Shown: positions 1 to 7,662 of the stretch, in pieces | Numbering within the stretch: position 1 is the stretch's first letter | Layout of the letters: every line of letters starts with the position of its first letter | DNA from: Streptomyces sp. S465 | GTDB lineage: Bacteria > Actinomycetota > Actinomycetes > Streptomycetales > Streptomycetaceae | Reading direction: 5' to 3' | Length of the DNA stretch: 64,000 bases | Assembly (NCBI RefSeq): GCF_026898115.1 | Contig: NZ_CP114036.1 | Span: 6,876,001 to 6,940,000 of the forward strand | Made by a program: the position numbers and the translations under genes | The notes under the pieces: generated by a model | Database searches by the model: none | What the model was told of the DNA's origin: nothing | Seen by the model: the letters and a program-made list of their open reading frames with translations, nothing else

Positions 1-714
1 TACGTCAAGAACAGCGCCGACAACGTCCTGGACGTCTCCGCACAGGTGCTCGGCGGGTTGTTCAAGGTGCTGACGGTGACCCTGTTCGCCTTCTACTTCG
101 CCGCCGACGGGCCCCGGCTGCGCCGCGCCCTGTGCTCGGTGCTGCCGCCGACCCGGCAGGTCGAGGTGTTGCGCGCCTGGGAGATCGCGGTGGCCAAGAC
201 CGGCGGCTACATCTACTCCCGCGGACTGATGGCCCTGATCTCCGGTGTGGCCCACTACATCCTGCTGGAGGCCCTGGGCGTGCCCTACGCCCCGGCGCTC
301 GCCGTCTGGGTGGGGCTGATCTCGCAGTTCATCCCGACCATCGGCACCTACCTGGCCGGGGCCCTGCCGATGCTGATCGCGTTCACGGTCGAGCCCTGGT
401 ACGCGCTGTGGGTCCTGGTCTTCGTCGTGGTCTACCAGCAGTTCGAGAACTATCTGCTCCAGCCGAGGATCACCGCCAGGACGGTGGACATCCACCCGGC
501 CGTCTCCTTCGGATCGGTGATAGCGGGCACCGCGCTGCTGGGCGCGGTGGGCGCGCTGATCGCGATTCCGGCGACCGCGACGCTGCAGGCGTTCCTCGGC
601 GCGTACATCAAGCGCTACGACGTGACCGACGATCTGCGGGTGCACGGGCGCACGCGGCGGCGCGGCGCGTCGGCCCTCGCGCGGATGCGCGCCGCACTGG
701 CGCGGCGCAGTTGA
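1..714 (+). CDS. AI-2E family transporter, C-terminal part
   Basis: The reading frame is open from the first base, so the start lies outside the window; 237 residues are visible. The segment is rich in long hydrophobic stretches (for example around LTVTLFAFYFAA and ALWVLVFVVVYQQ) and carries the conserved C-terminal pattern QQFENYLLQPRI typical of the AI-2E/YdiK-PerM permease family. It ends in a short basic tail. It is an integral membrane protein whose substrate cannot be told from sequence. Its stop codon (712-714) overlaps the -35 hexamer TTGACA of the recA promoter, so recA control begins inside this gene. Family assignment is fairly safe; function is not. Confidence 0.8.
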   Translation, partial: YVKNSADNVLDVSAQVLGGLFKVLTVTLFAFYFAADGPRLRRALCSVLPPTRQVEVLRAWEIAVAKTGGYIYSRGLMALISGVAHYILLEALGVPYAPALAVWVGLISQFIPTIGTYLAGALPMLIAFTVEPWYALWVLVFVVVYQQFENYLLQPRITARTVDIHPAVSFGSVIAGTALLGAVGALIAIPATATLQAFLGAYIKRYDVTDDLRVHGRTRRRGASALARMRAALARRS

Positions 715-724
715 CACAAAAATC

Positions 725-736
725 GAACATCCATTC
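725..736 (+). promoter_or_regulatory. SOS (LexA) box of recA
   Basis: GAAC-ATCC-ATTC matches the actinobacterial LexA operator GAAC-N4-GTTC with one mismatch in the second half. It lies just downstream of a perfect -35 hexamer TTGACA at 711-716, in the spacer or -10 zone, about 115 bp before the recA start. LexA bound here would block recA transcription. LexA is encoded in this same window at 33687-34490. Confidence 0.75.
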
Positions 737-755
737 TTATGGAGGTCCCGGCAGG

Positions 756-764
756 TTATCCACA
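756..764 (+). promoter_or_regulatory. DnaA box in recA leader
   Basis: TTATCCACA is a perfect match to the classic DnaA box. It sits between the recA promoter and the recA start codon, about 20 bp after the SOS box. The same 13-mer context GGTTATCCACAGG (754-766) recurs at 48038-48050. Binding by DnaA is inferred only; Streptomyces DnaA is generally described as preferring TTGTCCACA. Confidence 0.45.
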
Positions 765-851
765 GGCCGAGGACGTCCGGGCCGCTTGTCAGTGGCAGGC
801 GCTAGCGTCATGGACGTGAAGCGATCGACTCAAGCAAACCGGGTGGGACCC

Positions 852-1991
852 ATGGCAGGAACCGACCGCGAGAAGGCGCTCGACGCCGCGCTCGCACAGA
901 TTGAACGGCAATTCGGCAAGGGCGCCGTGATGCGCATGGGCGAGCGGCCGAACGAGCCGGTCGAGGTCATCCCCACCGGGTCGACCGCTCTCGACGTCGC
1001 CCTCGGCGTCGGCGGTCTGCCGCGTGGCCGGGTGGTCGAGGTCTACGGCCCCGAGTCCTCCGGTAAGACGACCCTGACCCTGCACGCGGTGGCCAACGCC
1101 CAGCGGGCCGGCGGCACCGTCGCCTTCGTGGACGCGGAGCACGCCCTCGACCCGGACTACGCACAGAAGCTGGGCGTGGACACCGATTCCCTGATCCTGT
1201 CCCAGCCGGACAACGGCGAGCAGGCGCTCGAGATCACCGACATGCTGATCCGCTCCGGCGCCCTGGACCTCATCGTCATCGACTCCGTGGCCGCGCTGGT
1301 GCCGCGTGCGGAGATCGAGGGCGAGATGGGCGACTCCCACGTCGGCCTCCAGGCCCGGCTGATGAGCCAGGCACTCCGAAAGATCACCGGTGCGCTCAAC
1401 CAGTCCAAGACCACCGCGATCTTCATCAACCAGCTCCGTGAGAAGGTCGGCGTGATGTTCGGCTCTCCGGAGACCACGACCGGTGGCCGGGCGCTGAAGT
1501 TCTACGCGTCGGTGCGGCTGGACATCCGCCGGATCGAGACGCTCAAGGATGGCACCGACGCGGTCGGCAACCGCACGCGCGTCAAGGTCGTCAAGAACAA
1601 GGTCGCGCCGCCCTTCAAGCAGGCCGAGTTCGACATCCTCTACGGCCAGGGCATCAGCCGCGAGGGCGGTCTGATCGACATGGGCGTCGAACACGGATTC
1701 ATCCGCAAGTCCGGTGCCTGGTACACCTACGAGGGCGATCAGCTCGGCCAGGGCAAGGAGAACGCCCGTAACTTCCTGAAGGACAACCCCGATCTCGCCA
1801 ATGAGATCGAGAAGAAGATCAAGGAAAAGCTCGGCATCGGGGTGAAGCCCCAGGACCCGGCGGACGCGGAGCCCACCGCGGACGCGGCCGGTGCCGCGGG
1901 CGTTACCGCCGCCGCACCGGCGAAGGCCGCGGCAGCCCCGGCGGCCAAGTCCGGGGCGAAGGCGGCCAAGACCGCCGCGGCCAAGAGCTGA
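852..1991 (+). CDS. recA: Recombinase RecA
   Basis: RecA forms filaments on single-stranded DNA, carries out strand exchange and activates LexA self-cleavage. The 379-residue product has the family's usual core with Walker A GPESSGKT at about residues 66-73, the FINQLREKVGVMFG stretch (L2 loop follows) and a long Ala/Lys-rich C-terminal tail (KAAAAPAAKSG) typical of streptomycete RecA. The ATG at 852 is chosen because homology begins at MAGTDREKALDAAL; the frame stays open further upstream but runs through the promoter. It is followed after 3 bp by recX. Control by LexA is supported by the upstream SOS box; a DnaA box also lies in the leader. Confidence 0.98.
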   Translation: MAGTDREKALDAALAQIERQFGKGAVMRMGERPNEPVEVIPTGSTALDVALGVGGLPRGRVVEVYGPESSGKTTLTLHAVANAQRAGGTVAFVDAEHALDPDYAQKLGVDTDSLILSQPDNGEQALEITDMLIRSGALDLIVIDSVAALVPRAEIEGEMGDSHVGLQARLMSQALRKITGALNQSKTTAIFINQLREKVGVMFGSPETTTGGRALKFYASVRLDIRRIETLKDGTDAVGNRTRVKVVKNKVAPPFKQAEFDILYGQGISREGGLIDMGVEHGFIRKSGAWYTYEGDQLGQGKENARNFLKDNPDLANEIEKKIKEKLGIGVKPQDPADAEPTADAAGAAGVTAAAPAKAAAAPAAKSGAKAAKTAAAKS

Positions 1992-1994
1992 TCC

Positions 1995-2606
1995 ATGACA
2001 CGGCGGACCGAATGGCCGGACAGCACGGGCCGTCCGGAGCGCCCGGACCGTCCGGACAGCGGCGCCCCCTCCTTGTCGAGGGCCGAGCAGGGGCCGCCGC
2101 CCGGCCCGGAGGAGCAGGCGCGGGCGATCTGCCTGCGCCTGCTCACCGGGACCCCACGCACCCGTAAGCAGCTCGCGGACGCGCTGCGCACCCGAGGCAT
2201 CCCCGAGGATGCGGCGCAGGAGGTGCTGTCCCGGTTCGAGGACGTCGGGCTGATCGACGACGCGGCGTTCGCCGGGGCCTGGGTGGAATCCCGGCACCAC
2301 AGCCGCGGGCTCGCCCGGCGCGCCCTCGCCCGTGAGCTGCGCACCAAGGGCGTGGACTCCGCCCTGATCGAGGACGCCGTGGGGCAGCTCGACTCCGATC
2401 AGGAGGAGCGGACCGCGCGTGAGCTGGTCGAACGCAAGCTGAGGGCGACGCGCGGCCTGGACCGGGACAAGCGGATCCGCCGCCTCGCCGGGATGCTGGC
2501 CCGCAAGGGCTACTCCGAGGGGCTGGCGCTGCGGGTGGTGCGGCGCGCGCTGGAGGAGGAGGGAGAGGACCCGGAGCTGCTGGAGCATCACCTCCCCGAC
2601 CTTTGA
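1995..2606 (+). CDS. recX: Regulatory protein RecX
   Basis: RecX binds RecA filaments and limits recombinase and coprotease activity. The 203-residue product contains the three-helix repeat pattern of RecX, for example LTGTPRTRKQLADALRTRG, DAAFAGAWVESR and LVERKLRATRGLDRDKRIRR, after a roughly 35-residue polar N-terminus. It starts 3 bp after the recA stop codon and is surely co-transcribed with it, an arrangement known in many actinobacteria. No separate promoter is apparent. Confidence 0.95.
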   Translation: MTRRTEWPDSTGRPERPDRPDSGAPSLSRAEQGPPPGPEEQARAICLRLLTGTPRTRKQLADALRTRGIPEDAAQEVLSRFEDVGLIDDAAFAGAWVESRHHSRGLARRALARELRTKGVDSALIEDAVGQLDSDQEERTARELVERKLRATRGLDRDKRIRRLAGMLARKGYSEGLALRVVRRALEEEGEDPELLEHHLPDL

Positions 2607-2629
2607 GGTCTCCCCGGCCCCAAAGTCCC

Positions 2630-2701
2630 GAGAAGTCGGTGAATCCGGAGACGCTGGTCGAGCCCGAGAAGCCGGTGAATCTTGAGAAGCTGGTGGCCCA
2701 G
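2630..2701 (+). repeat. Four 18-bp tandem repeats after recX
   Basis: Four imperfect 18-bp units run head to tail (2630-2647, 2648-2665, 2666-2683, 2684-2701), each beginning GAGAAG or GAGACG. In one frame they would encode PEKSVN-like hexapeptides, but no ribosome site supports translation. They fill most of the gap between recX and the convergent rhodanese gene. Confidence 0.7.
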
Positions 2702-2719
2702 GCCGATCCAGGGACCCAG

Positions 2720-3157
2720 TCAGGCTGGAAGAGCGGTGTCCGGCCGCGCGTCATCCGGCCCGTGTGGGGGCCGGTGCACCGGGAGGCCCGCCGCGCGCCA
2801 CGCCTGGAACCCACCGATCAGGTCGGTCGCCCGCTCCAGCCCCAGCCGGCGCAGTGAGACGGCAGCGAAGCTCGACGCGTACCCCTCGTTGCACACCACC
2901 ACGACCCGCAGATCGTGGTGGGTGGCCTCGGGCAGCCGGTGGTCGCACTGCGGGTCGAGCCGCCACTCCAGCTCGTTCCGCTCGACGATCAGCGCTCCGG
3001 GGATGGTGCCGTCGCGCTCCCGCAGCGCCGCATACCGTATGTCCACCAGCAGCGCGCCCTGGACCTGCGCCGCCGCGGCGTCGAGGGGCTCCAGCCGGTC
3101 GAGTTCCTCACGGGCCTCGGCCAGCAGCTCGTCCACGCTCCGCTTCGTCGTGCCCAT
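2720..3157 (-). CDS. Rhodanese-like domain protein
   Basis: A 145-residue single rhodanese domain: LLVDIRYAALRERDGTIPGA is the first conserved block, and VVVVCNEGYASSFAA holds the active-site loop with the catalytic cysteine (CNEGYAS). Rhodaneses carry persulfide sulfur on that cysteine and pass it to thiophilic acceptors. The ATG at 3157 is chosen because homology begins at MGTTKRSVDELL and it follows the cysteine dioxygenase stop by 4 bp, implying one operon. The pairing suggests cysteine catabolism and sulfur handling. Upstream of the operon lies a cysteine-ended leader peptide. Confidence 0.9.
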   Translation of the reverse strand: MGTTKRSVDELLAEAREELDRLEPLDAAAAQVQGALLVDIRYAALRERDGTIPGALIVERNELEWRLDPQCDHRLPEATHHDLRVVVVCNEGYASSFAAVSLRRLGLERATDLIGGFQAWRAAGLPVHRPPHGPDDARPDTALPA

Positions 3158-3161
3158 CGGG

Positions 3162-3737
3162 TTATCCCCACTCCTCGGGCCGCTCGATCTGCTCCAGCCG
3201 CAGGGTCTGACCGGTGCGGCTGTAACGCCGCATGAGTGGCAGCGGCGGGTAGTAGGCGTGCACCGACACCGCATGCTCGGTGGCGGACGGATTGATCACC
3301 TCATGGACATGATGCGGCCCGAAGGCGCGGCCCCGCCCGGCGGGCAGCCGCCGCTCGCGGTCCACACCGTCGGCCAGTTCGAGGGTCTTCCATCCCTCGG
3401 TCGGAATGCGCGCCGCGAGGGACTGCTCGGTCAGCTCACCGGCCGCCGAGACGAAGGCGCCATGGGAGCCGCCGTGGTCGTGCCAGCCGGTGCCGGTGCC
3501 CGGAGGCCAGCCGATCAGCCAGGCCTCGCTGCCGCCCGGCCCGTCGAGGCGCAGCCAGCTGCGGCCCTCCGGATCGAGCGGGAGCGAGGCGACGAGTTCG
3601 GCGTCGGCGGCGGTCCGGCGGGCGAAGTCGAGCAGCTCCGCGGCGCTGGGCGGAGCGGCAGCTCCGGATGTGGGGTCCGCGGCGAGGTCCGTGGAGGGGC
3701 GCACGGGAGCGGGAATGGACGTGGGTACGTCGGGCAC
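3162..3737 (-). CDS. Cysteine dioxygenase family protein
   Basis: Cupin-fold non-haem iron enzyme, 191 residues, likely oxidising cysteine (or a related thiol) to the sulfinate. The first metal-binding motif is seen in GTGWHDHGGSHGAF and the second histidine in FGPHHVHEVINP. About 40 N-terminal residues are low-complexity. The GTG start at 3737 is preceded by AGGACGG 6 bp upstream. It leads a two-gene operon with the rhodanese and is preceded by a small leader ORF (3798-3878) and a GC hairpin (3767-3783), which suggests control by cysteine supply. The exact thiol substrate is not shown by sequence. Confidence 0.88.
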   Translation of the reverse strand: MPDVPTSIPAPVRPSTDLAADPTSGAAAPPSAAELLDFARRTAADAELVASLPLDPEGRSWLRLDGPGGSEAWLIGWPPGTGTGWHDHGGSHGAFVSAAGELTEQSLAARIPTEGWKTLELADGVDRERRLPAGRGRAFGPHHVHEVINPSATEHAVSVHAYYPPLPLMRRYSRTGQTLRLEQIERPEEWG

Positions 3738-3766
3738 AGGGAACCGTCCTGAGTGATCGCGAAGAG

Positions 3767-3783
3767 GCGCGGGCGCACCGCGC
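3767..3783 (-). promoter_or_regulatory. GC hairpin between leader peptide and cysteine dioxygenase
   Basis: GCGCGG-TGCGC-CCGCGC on the reverse strand forms a perfect 6-bp stem with a 5-base loop, 14 bases after the leader-peptide stop codon and about 17 bases before the dioxygenase ribosome binding site. No T tract follows. It could couple leader translation to downstream expression, but the stem is short and this is inference. Confidence 0.4.
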
Positions 3784-3797
3784 GGGGCAGAAGCGGA

Positions 3798-3878
3798 TCA
3801 ACAGAACGGACGACAGACACAGCCCGCGTAGCGGACCAGGTCCAGATGGACCCTCCGCCAGAAGCGAGGCAAGCACAT
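3798..3878 (-). CDS. Cysteine-ended leader peptide (uORF)
   Basis: A 26-codon ORF on the reverse strand starting ATG-TGC at 3878 and stopping at 3798. The peptide contains the core RRVHLDLVR followed by YAGCVCRPFC and then stop, so three of the last seven residues are cysteine. This matches the pattern of short 'putative leader peptides' that precede sulfur-metabolism genes in Streptomyces (RRVHxDLxR core, cysteine near the end). It lies 60 bp upstream of the cysteine dioxygenase-rhodanese operon. By analogy with cysteine-responsive uORFs in mycobacteria, ribosome stalling at cysteine codons when cysteine is scarce probably tunes the operon. No clear Shine-Dalgarno is seen, so it may be leaderless. 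Confidence 0.75.
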   Translation of the reverse strand: MCLPRFWRRVHLDLVRYAGCVCRPFC

Positions 3879-3942
3879 GTCGGTCACGCTGCGCAGTGAA
3901 TCATGCGCCGGAAAGGAAGGTCAACCTCACCGGCTCGTGCCC

Positions 3943-4022
3943 GGACCGCGCACGCCCGAGGAAGGACCGCGCACGCCCGAGGACGGGTCGCACCCCCCGA
4001 GGACGGGCCGAGCACCGCGGAC
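3943..4022. repeat. GC-rich degenerate tandem repeats
   Basis: Two near-perfect 21-bp units (3943-3963 and 3964-3984, GGACCGCGCACGCCCGAGGA core) are followed by decaying copies up to about 4022. They lie between the leader peptide's upstream region and the 3' end of the FAD monooxygenase. No gene is seen here. Confidence 0.65.
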
Positions 4023-4068
4023 GGGCCGCGCGCCCGAGTGCGAGCCGGCGCGCCTCGTCGATTCCGCA

Positions 4069-5793
4069 CTACTGCCGCGCGCTCGCCTCCGCCGGTACGC
4101 CCCGCGCCGCGTTCCCGCCCCGGGCCGCGTCCGCGCACGCGTACAGCCCGCTCGGCCGCACCCCGGACAGCGCCCCGGCCAGATGGCCGTCCGGCCGCAC
4201 CAGCAGCACGGTGTGCGCCGGGGCTCCCGGATACGCCTCGGTGACCAGCAGCTCGGTCGCCAAGGGCAGCGCCGCGACGGCCGCCGCCAGCCGTGGCATC
4301 AGCCCGGCGCGCATCCAGTGGCGGCGGTCCCACACCCCGGTGCCGGGGGCGACCAGCACCACCAGCAGCTCCTTGCCGAGCCGCTCCCGCAGCCGGACCA
4401 CCGAGCCGTCCGGGGCGGTCACCGGCACATCGGCGACCGGCGCCCCGAGCGCCGTGCCCACCGTGATCGAGCCCTCTGGCGGCGCCGCCGGGGCCAGCGG
4501 CGAACGGTCGTAGACCGGCGGCGCGCCCAGCGGACCGCGTCCGAGGTGACCGTCGGTGAGCAGCGCGTCGTGCCCGCGCGCCCCGCCGGGCCGCACGGTG
4601 CGTCGTACCGCGCGCCAGCCGCCGGCCGCCCGTACCAGGGGCAGCGCCTGGTCCGCCGCCCGCAGCCGGGCCCCGATGGCCCCGCGCCGCTCCGCCTGAT
4701 AGCTGTCCAGCAGAGCCTCCGAGGCCCCGTGATGCCAGGCGAGGGACAGCTTCCAGGCGAGGTTGTCGACGTCCCGCAGCCCCTCCTCGAACCCCTGGGT
4801 GCCGAGCGCGCCCAGCAGATGGGCGGCGTCCCCGGCCAGGAAGGCGCGTCCGACGCGCCAGCGCAGCGCGAGCCGGTGGTGCACGGTGTGCACGCCGGTG
4901 TCCAGCAGCTCATAGCGGGGCTCGGGATCCTCGCACCACCCCGCGAGGGTGTCGCGCACCCGCACCAGCAGGGCATCGGGGGTGACGAGATCGCGGCCGG
5001 GCGGCAGCAGCCAGTCGATCCGCCACAGGCCGTGGGCCAGCGGCCGGGCGGTCACCTCCGCGTCGATGCTGCGCCATGGCGGGGAACGGTGCAGCACGGC
5101 CTCCCCGGGCCAGGGGAGTTCGGCGCGCAGCGCCGCCACGGCGTGCCGCTCGACCGCCGTACGGCCCGGGAAGCGCACGCCGAGGAGCTTGCGGACGGTG
5201 GACCGCGGTCCGTCGCAGCCCACCAGATAGCTGCCCCGCCACCAGGTGGCCTGGGCGCCCCGGGTGCGCACACCGACCCCGTGGTCGTCCTGCTCCAGGC
5301 TGTCGAGCCGGGTTCCGGAGACGATGCGGACGAGGTCCTCGTCGCCGATCGCGGCCAGCGAGCCCCGCAGCGCCCGGGTGAGCTCATGCTGGGGCAGATG
5401 CAGGGGTGAGGGCGTCGGCGCCGGTGCCGACTCGCCCTCCGGCCCGTCTCCCCCGGGGAGGTCCGTGGCCTCCGTAAGGCCGCCGCCCCAGCCGCCGCCG
5501 GTGCCGCGCTCGTCGCCGAAGAGGCTGCCGGGCGTGAGGGGCAGCTGCCGTACCAGTTGCCGACGCCGCATCGTGCGCCATCCGGTCCACGGCCGCGCAC
5601 GGGCGGTGACCCGGCAGCCCAGCCGCTCCAGCAGGGCGGCGGTGTCCGGCCGCAGCACGACGGTGCGGGCGAGACGGCTCTCCTCGTCGCCCGTGGACTC
5701 GTCCAGCAGGATCACGGGCACCTCGAGGCGCGCGAGGGCGAGGGCCAGGGTGAGGCCGACCGGGCCCGCCCCGGCGACGATCACCGGGTCCAC
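4069..5793 (-). CDS. FAD-dependent monooxygenase
   Basis: Class A flavoprotein hydroxylase of the PheA/TfdB/UbiH type, 574 residues from the chosen start. The Rossmann motif VIVAGAGPVGLTLALALARL is at the extreme N-terminus, the second FAD motif is AFLAGDAAHLLGALGTQGFEEGL, and DGPRSTVRKLLG is the DG motif. A C-terminal thioredoxin-like region follows, with no separate catalytic domain recognised. The GTG at 5793 is chosen because it puts the FAD fold at residue 4, as is usual; an ATG at 5880 in the same frame would add 29 residues without a ribosome site. Substrate unknown. It is a single gene flanked by convergent or unrelated genes. Confidence 0.88.
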   Translation of the reverse strand: MDPVIVAGAGPVGLTLALALARLEVPVILLDESTGDEESRLARTVVLRPDTAALLERLGCRVTARARPWTGWRTMRRRQLVRQLPLTPGSLFGDERGTGGGWGGGLTEATDLPGGDGPEGESAPAPTPSPLHLPQHELTRALRGSLAAIGDEDLVRIVSGTRLDSLEQDDHGVGVRTRGAQATWWRGSYLVGCDGPRSTVRKLLGVRFPGRTAVERHAVAALRAELPWPGEAVLHRSPPWRSIDAEVTARPLAHGLWRIDWLLPPGRDLVTPDALLVRVRDTLAGWCEDPEPRYELLDTGVHTVHHRLALRWRVGRAFLAGDAAHLLGALGTQGFEEGLRDVDNLAWKLSLAWHHGASEALLDSYQAERRGAIGARLRAADQALPLVRAAGGWRAVRRTVRPGGARGHDALLTDGHLGRGPLGAPPVYDRSPLAPAAPPEGSITVGTALGAPVADVPVTAPDGSVVRLRERLGKELLVVLVAPGTGVWDRRHWMRAGLMPRLAAAVAALPLATELLVTEAYPGAPAHTVLLVRPDGHLAGALSGVRPSGLYACADAARGGNAARGVPAEASARQ

Positions 5794-5910
5794 GGTGCGG
5801 TTCCGGTAGCCCTGTGGGTCGTACGTGACGTACGGAAACTGGCAGTTGAAACCCGGTGAGCGATCACAGAAAGCATGCAACCCACTGCCGCTGCCCGCGT
5901 CAAGCGACGA

Positions 5911-5938
5911 AGGGCGGTGGCGCGCACGCCACCGCCCT
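5911..5938 (-). terminator. Terminator of the glu operon
   Basis: AGGGCGGTGGCG and CGCCACCGCCCT form a perfect 12-bp stem around the loop CGCA, 43 bp past the gluD stop codon. There is no strong T tract, as is common in Streptomyces. Confidence 0.75.
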
Positions 5939-5980
5939 GGTAAGGGTCCCGTTCTTCCGCCCGGCTCCCGGGACGGCCCC

Positions 5981-6928
5981 TCAGTTCGCCTTGCCGGCGG
6001 ACGCGTCGTCCGGCACGGAAGCCGCGGGCTGGTCGACGACGTCGAGCGCGTCGGCGGCCGCGAGCGGCTGGCCGGCGTCCGCCACCCGGATGCCGGTCTT
6101 GGCGCGCCGGCCGCGCCGCTCGATCCAGGTGGCGAGGGCGGAGAGGGCCAGGCACATCGCGATGTAGATGGCGCCGCCGACGATGATCACCGGAACGTAG
6201 GGGTTGTCGTCGTTGACGACGATGTTGCCGGCCAGCTGCTGGAGCTGGAACAGCAGTTCCTGGTAGGTGATCACATAGCCGAGCGAGGTGTCCTTCAGGG
6301 TGACCACCAACTGGCTGATGATGGTCGGCAGCATCGCCCGTACGGCCTGCGGCACCAGAACCGTCGTCATGACCTGGGTCTTGCGCATGCCCAGGGCGTA
6401 CGCGGCCTCGCGCTGGCCCTTGGGCACCGCGTTGATGCCCGCCCGCAACACCTCGGCCTGGACCGAGCCGTTGTAGACGGTCAGCCCGATGACCAGGGCC
6501 CAGAAGCCGGTGTTGTCACCGCTGAGGCCCAGGTCCGACCGGTAGGTCAGGAAGAGCACCCACAGTACGTAGATGGTGATCAGCAGCGGGACGGCCCGGA
6601 ACAGCTCGATGAAACCGGTCGCGAACCAGCGCACGGCCTTGTGGTCGGAGAGCCGGCCGACCGCGAGCAGCACCCCGAGGAGCAGCGAGAGGACCGCCGC
6701 GACCGCGAACACCTTCAGGGTGGTGAGCACACCGTCGCGGATGCTGGTCCGCACCCCCGCGTAGTTGAAGATGTCCCACATCTCGGGCGCGAACTGCCCC
6801 TTGGCGTTCAGCCGCACCACGGCGAAGACGATCAGCCCGAGGACGGCCAGGGCGCCGACGACGGAGAAGATGCGGTTGCGGACGCGGGCCTTGGGGCCGG
6901 GCGCGTCGTACAGGACGCTCGAGCTCAT
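5981..6928 (-). CDS. gluD: Glutamate ABC transporter permease GluD
   Basis: Integral membrane permease of the polar amino-acid HisM/GlnP family, 315 residues, with the usual core of about five membrane segments and the coupling-helix EAA loop seen in GQREAAYALGMRKTQVMTTVLVPQ. A cytoplasmic N-terminus and a C-terminal tail of about 40 residues extend past the core. The ATG at 6928 overlaps the gluC stop codon by 4 bp (ATGA), showing translational coupling. It is the last gene of gluABCD and is followed by a hairpin terminator. By homology and order it imports glutamate with GluA, GluB and GluC. Confidence 0.93.
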   Translation of the reverse strand: MSSSVLYDAPGPKARVRNRIFSVVGALAVLGLIVFAVVRLNAKGQFAPEMWDIFNYAGVRTSIRDGVLTTLKVFAVAAVLSLLLGVLLAVGRLSDHKAVRWFATGFIELFRAVPLLITIYVLWVLFLTYRSDLGLSGDNTGFWALVIGLTVYNGSVQAEVLRAGINAVPKGQREAAYALGMRKTQVMTTVLVPQAVRAMLPTIISQLVVTLKDTSLGYVITYQELLFQLQQLAGNIVVNDDNPYVPVIIVGGAIYIAMCLALSALATWIERRGRRAKTGIRVADAGQPLAAADALDVVDQPAASVPDDASAGKAN

Positions 6929-7572
6929 CGGGCCACCTCCAGGCGGCTCTCCAGCAGCCGGAAGAGACCGCTGATGGCGAAGGTGATGACCAGGTAGCAC
7001 AGCGCGATCCACAGGAAGATCCAGCCGATCGCGAAGCCCTTGTCACTCAGCAGCTTCGAGACATTGAACAGTTCGGTGTTGCTGAACGCCCCGGCAATGG
7101 CCGAGTTCTTGGTGAGCGCGATGAAGATGCTGCTCATGGGCGGGATGACGGTCCGGGTGGCCTGGGGGAGGACGATCATCCGCAGGGTCTGGAAGAAGGT
7201 CATCCCCAGGCTGCGGGCGGCCTCCGCCTGGCCGAGCGGCACGGTGTTGATACCGGACCGCACGGCCTCGCAGACGAAGGACGACGTGTAGCAGCCCAGC
7301 GCTCCCGCCGCGAGAACGAAGGGGCTCGTTCCCGGGAAGAAGATCTGCGGGATCACGAAGAACGCGATCAGGAACAGCAGGGTCAGCGGAGTGTTGCGCA
7401 GCAGGGTGACCCAGGCCGTGCCGAATGCCCGCAGCGGCGGTATGGGGGACACCCGGAAGCCGGCTATGACAATGCCCAGGACGAGAGCGAGCGCCGCACT
7501 GGCCGCCGTGATGGAGAGGGTTCCCAGGAACCCCTCACGGAACTGGGGCAAATGATCGAGGAGTACGTTCAT
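6925..7572 (-). CDS. gluC: Glutamate ABC transporter permease GluC
   Basis: A 215-residue inner-membrane permease of the polar amino-acid family with the EAA loop LGQAEAARSLGMTFFQTLRMIVLPQ and membrane helices covering nearly the whole chain. It starts at ATG 7572, 90 bp after gluB, and overlaps gluD by 4 bp. It pairs with GluD to form the translocation channel served by the ATPase GluA and lipoprotein GluB. Assignment follows family membership plus the A-B-C-D order. Confidence 0.93.
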   Translation of the reverse strand: MNVLLDHLPQFREGFLGTLSITAASAALALVLGIVIAGFRVSPIPPLRAFGTAWVTLLRNTPLTLLFLIAFFVIPQIFFPGTSPFVLAAGALGCYTSSFVCEAVRSGINTVPLGQAEAARSLGMTFFQTLRMIVLPQATRTVIPPMSSIFIALTKNSAIAGAFSNTELFNVSKLLSDKGFAIGWIFLWIALCYLVITFAISGLFRLLESRLEVAR

Positions 7573-7662
7573 CGATTCTCCGCGGTAGCGGTCAGGTCAG
7601 CGGCGTGCGGAGCGCACCGGCTTCGAGGCGAACAGGCGAAACGGGCGAGCGGGGAGCCCTGC

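Noticed and set aside
789..2591. Long reverse-strand open frame across recA and recX
   Set aside because: It is the shadow of two certain genes; high GC leaves antisense frames open. The same applies to long antisense frames over the two-component, miaB, nrdJ, dinG-like and parE genes.
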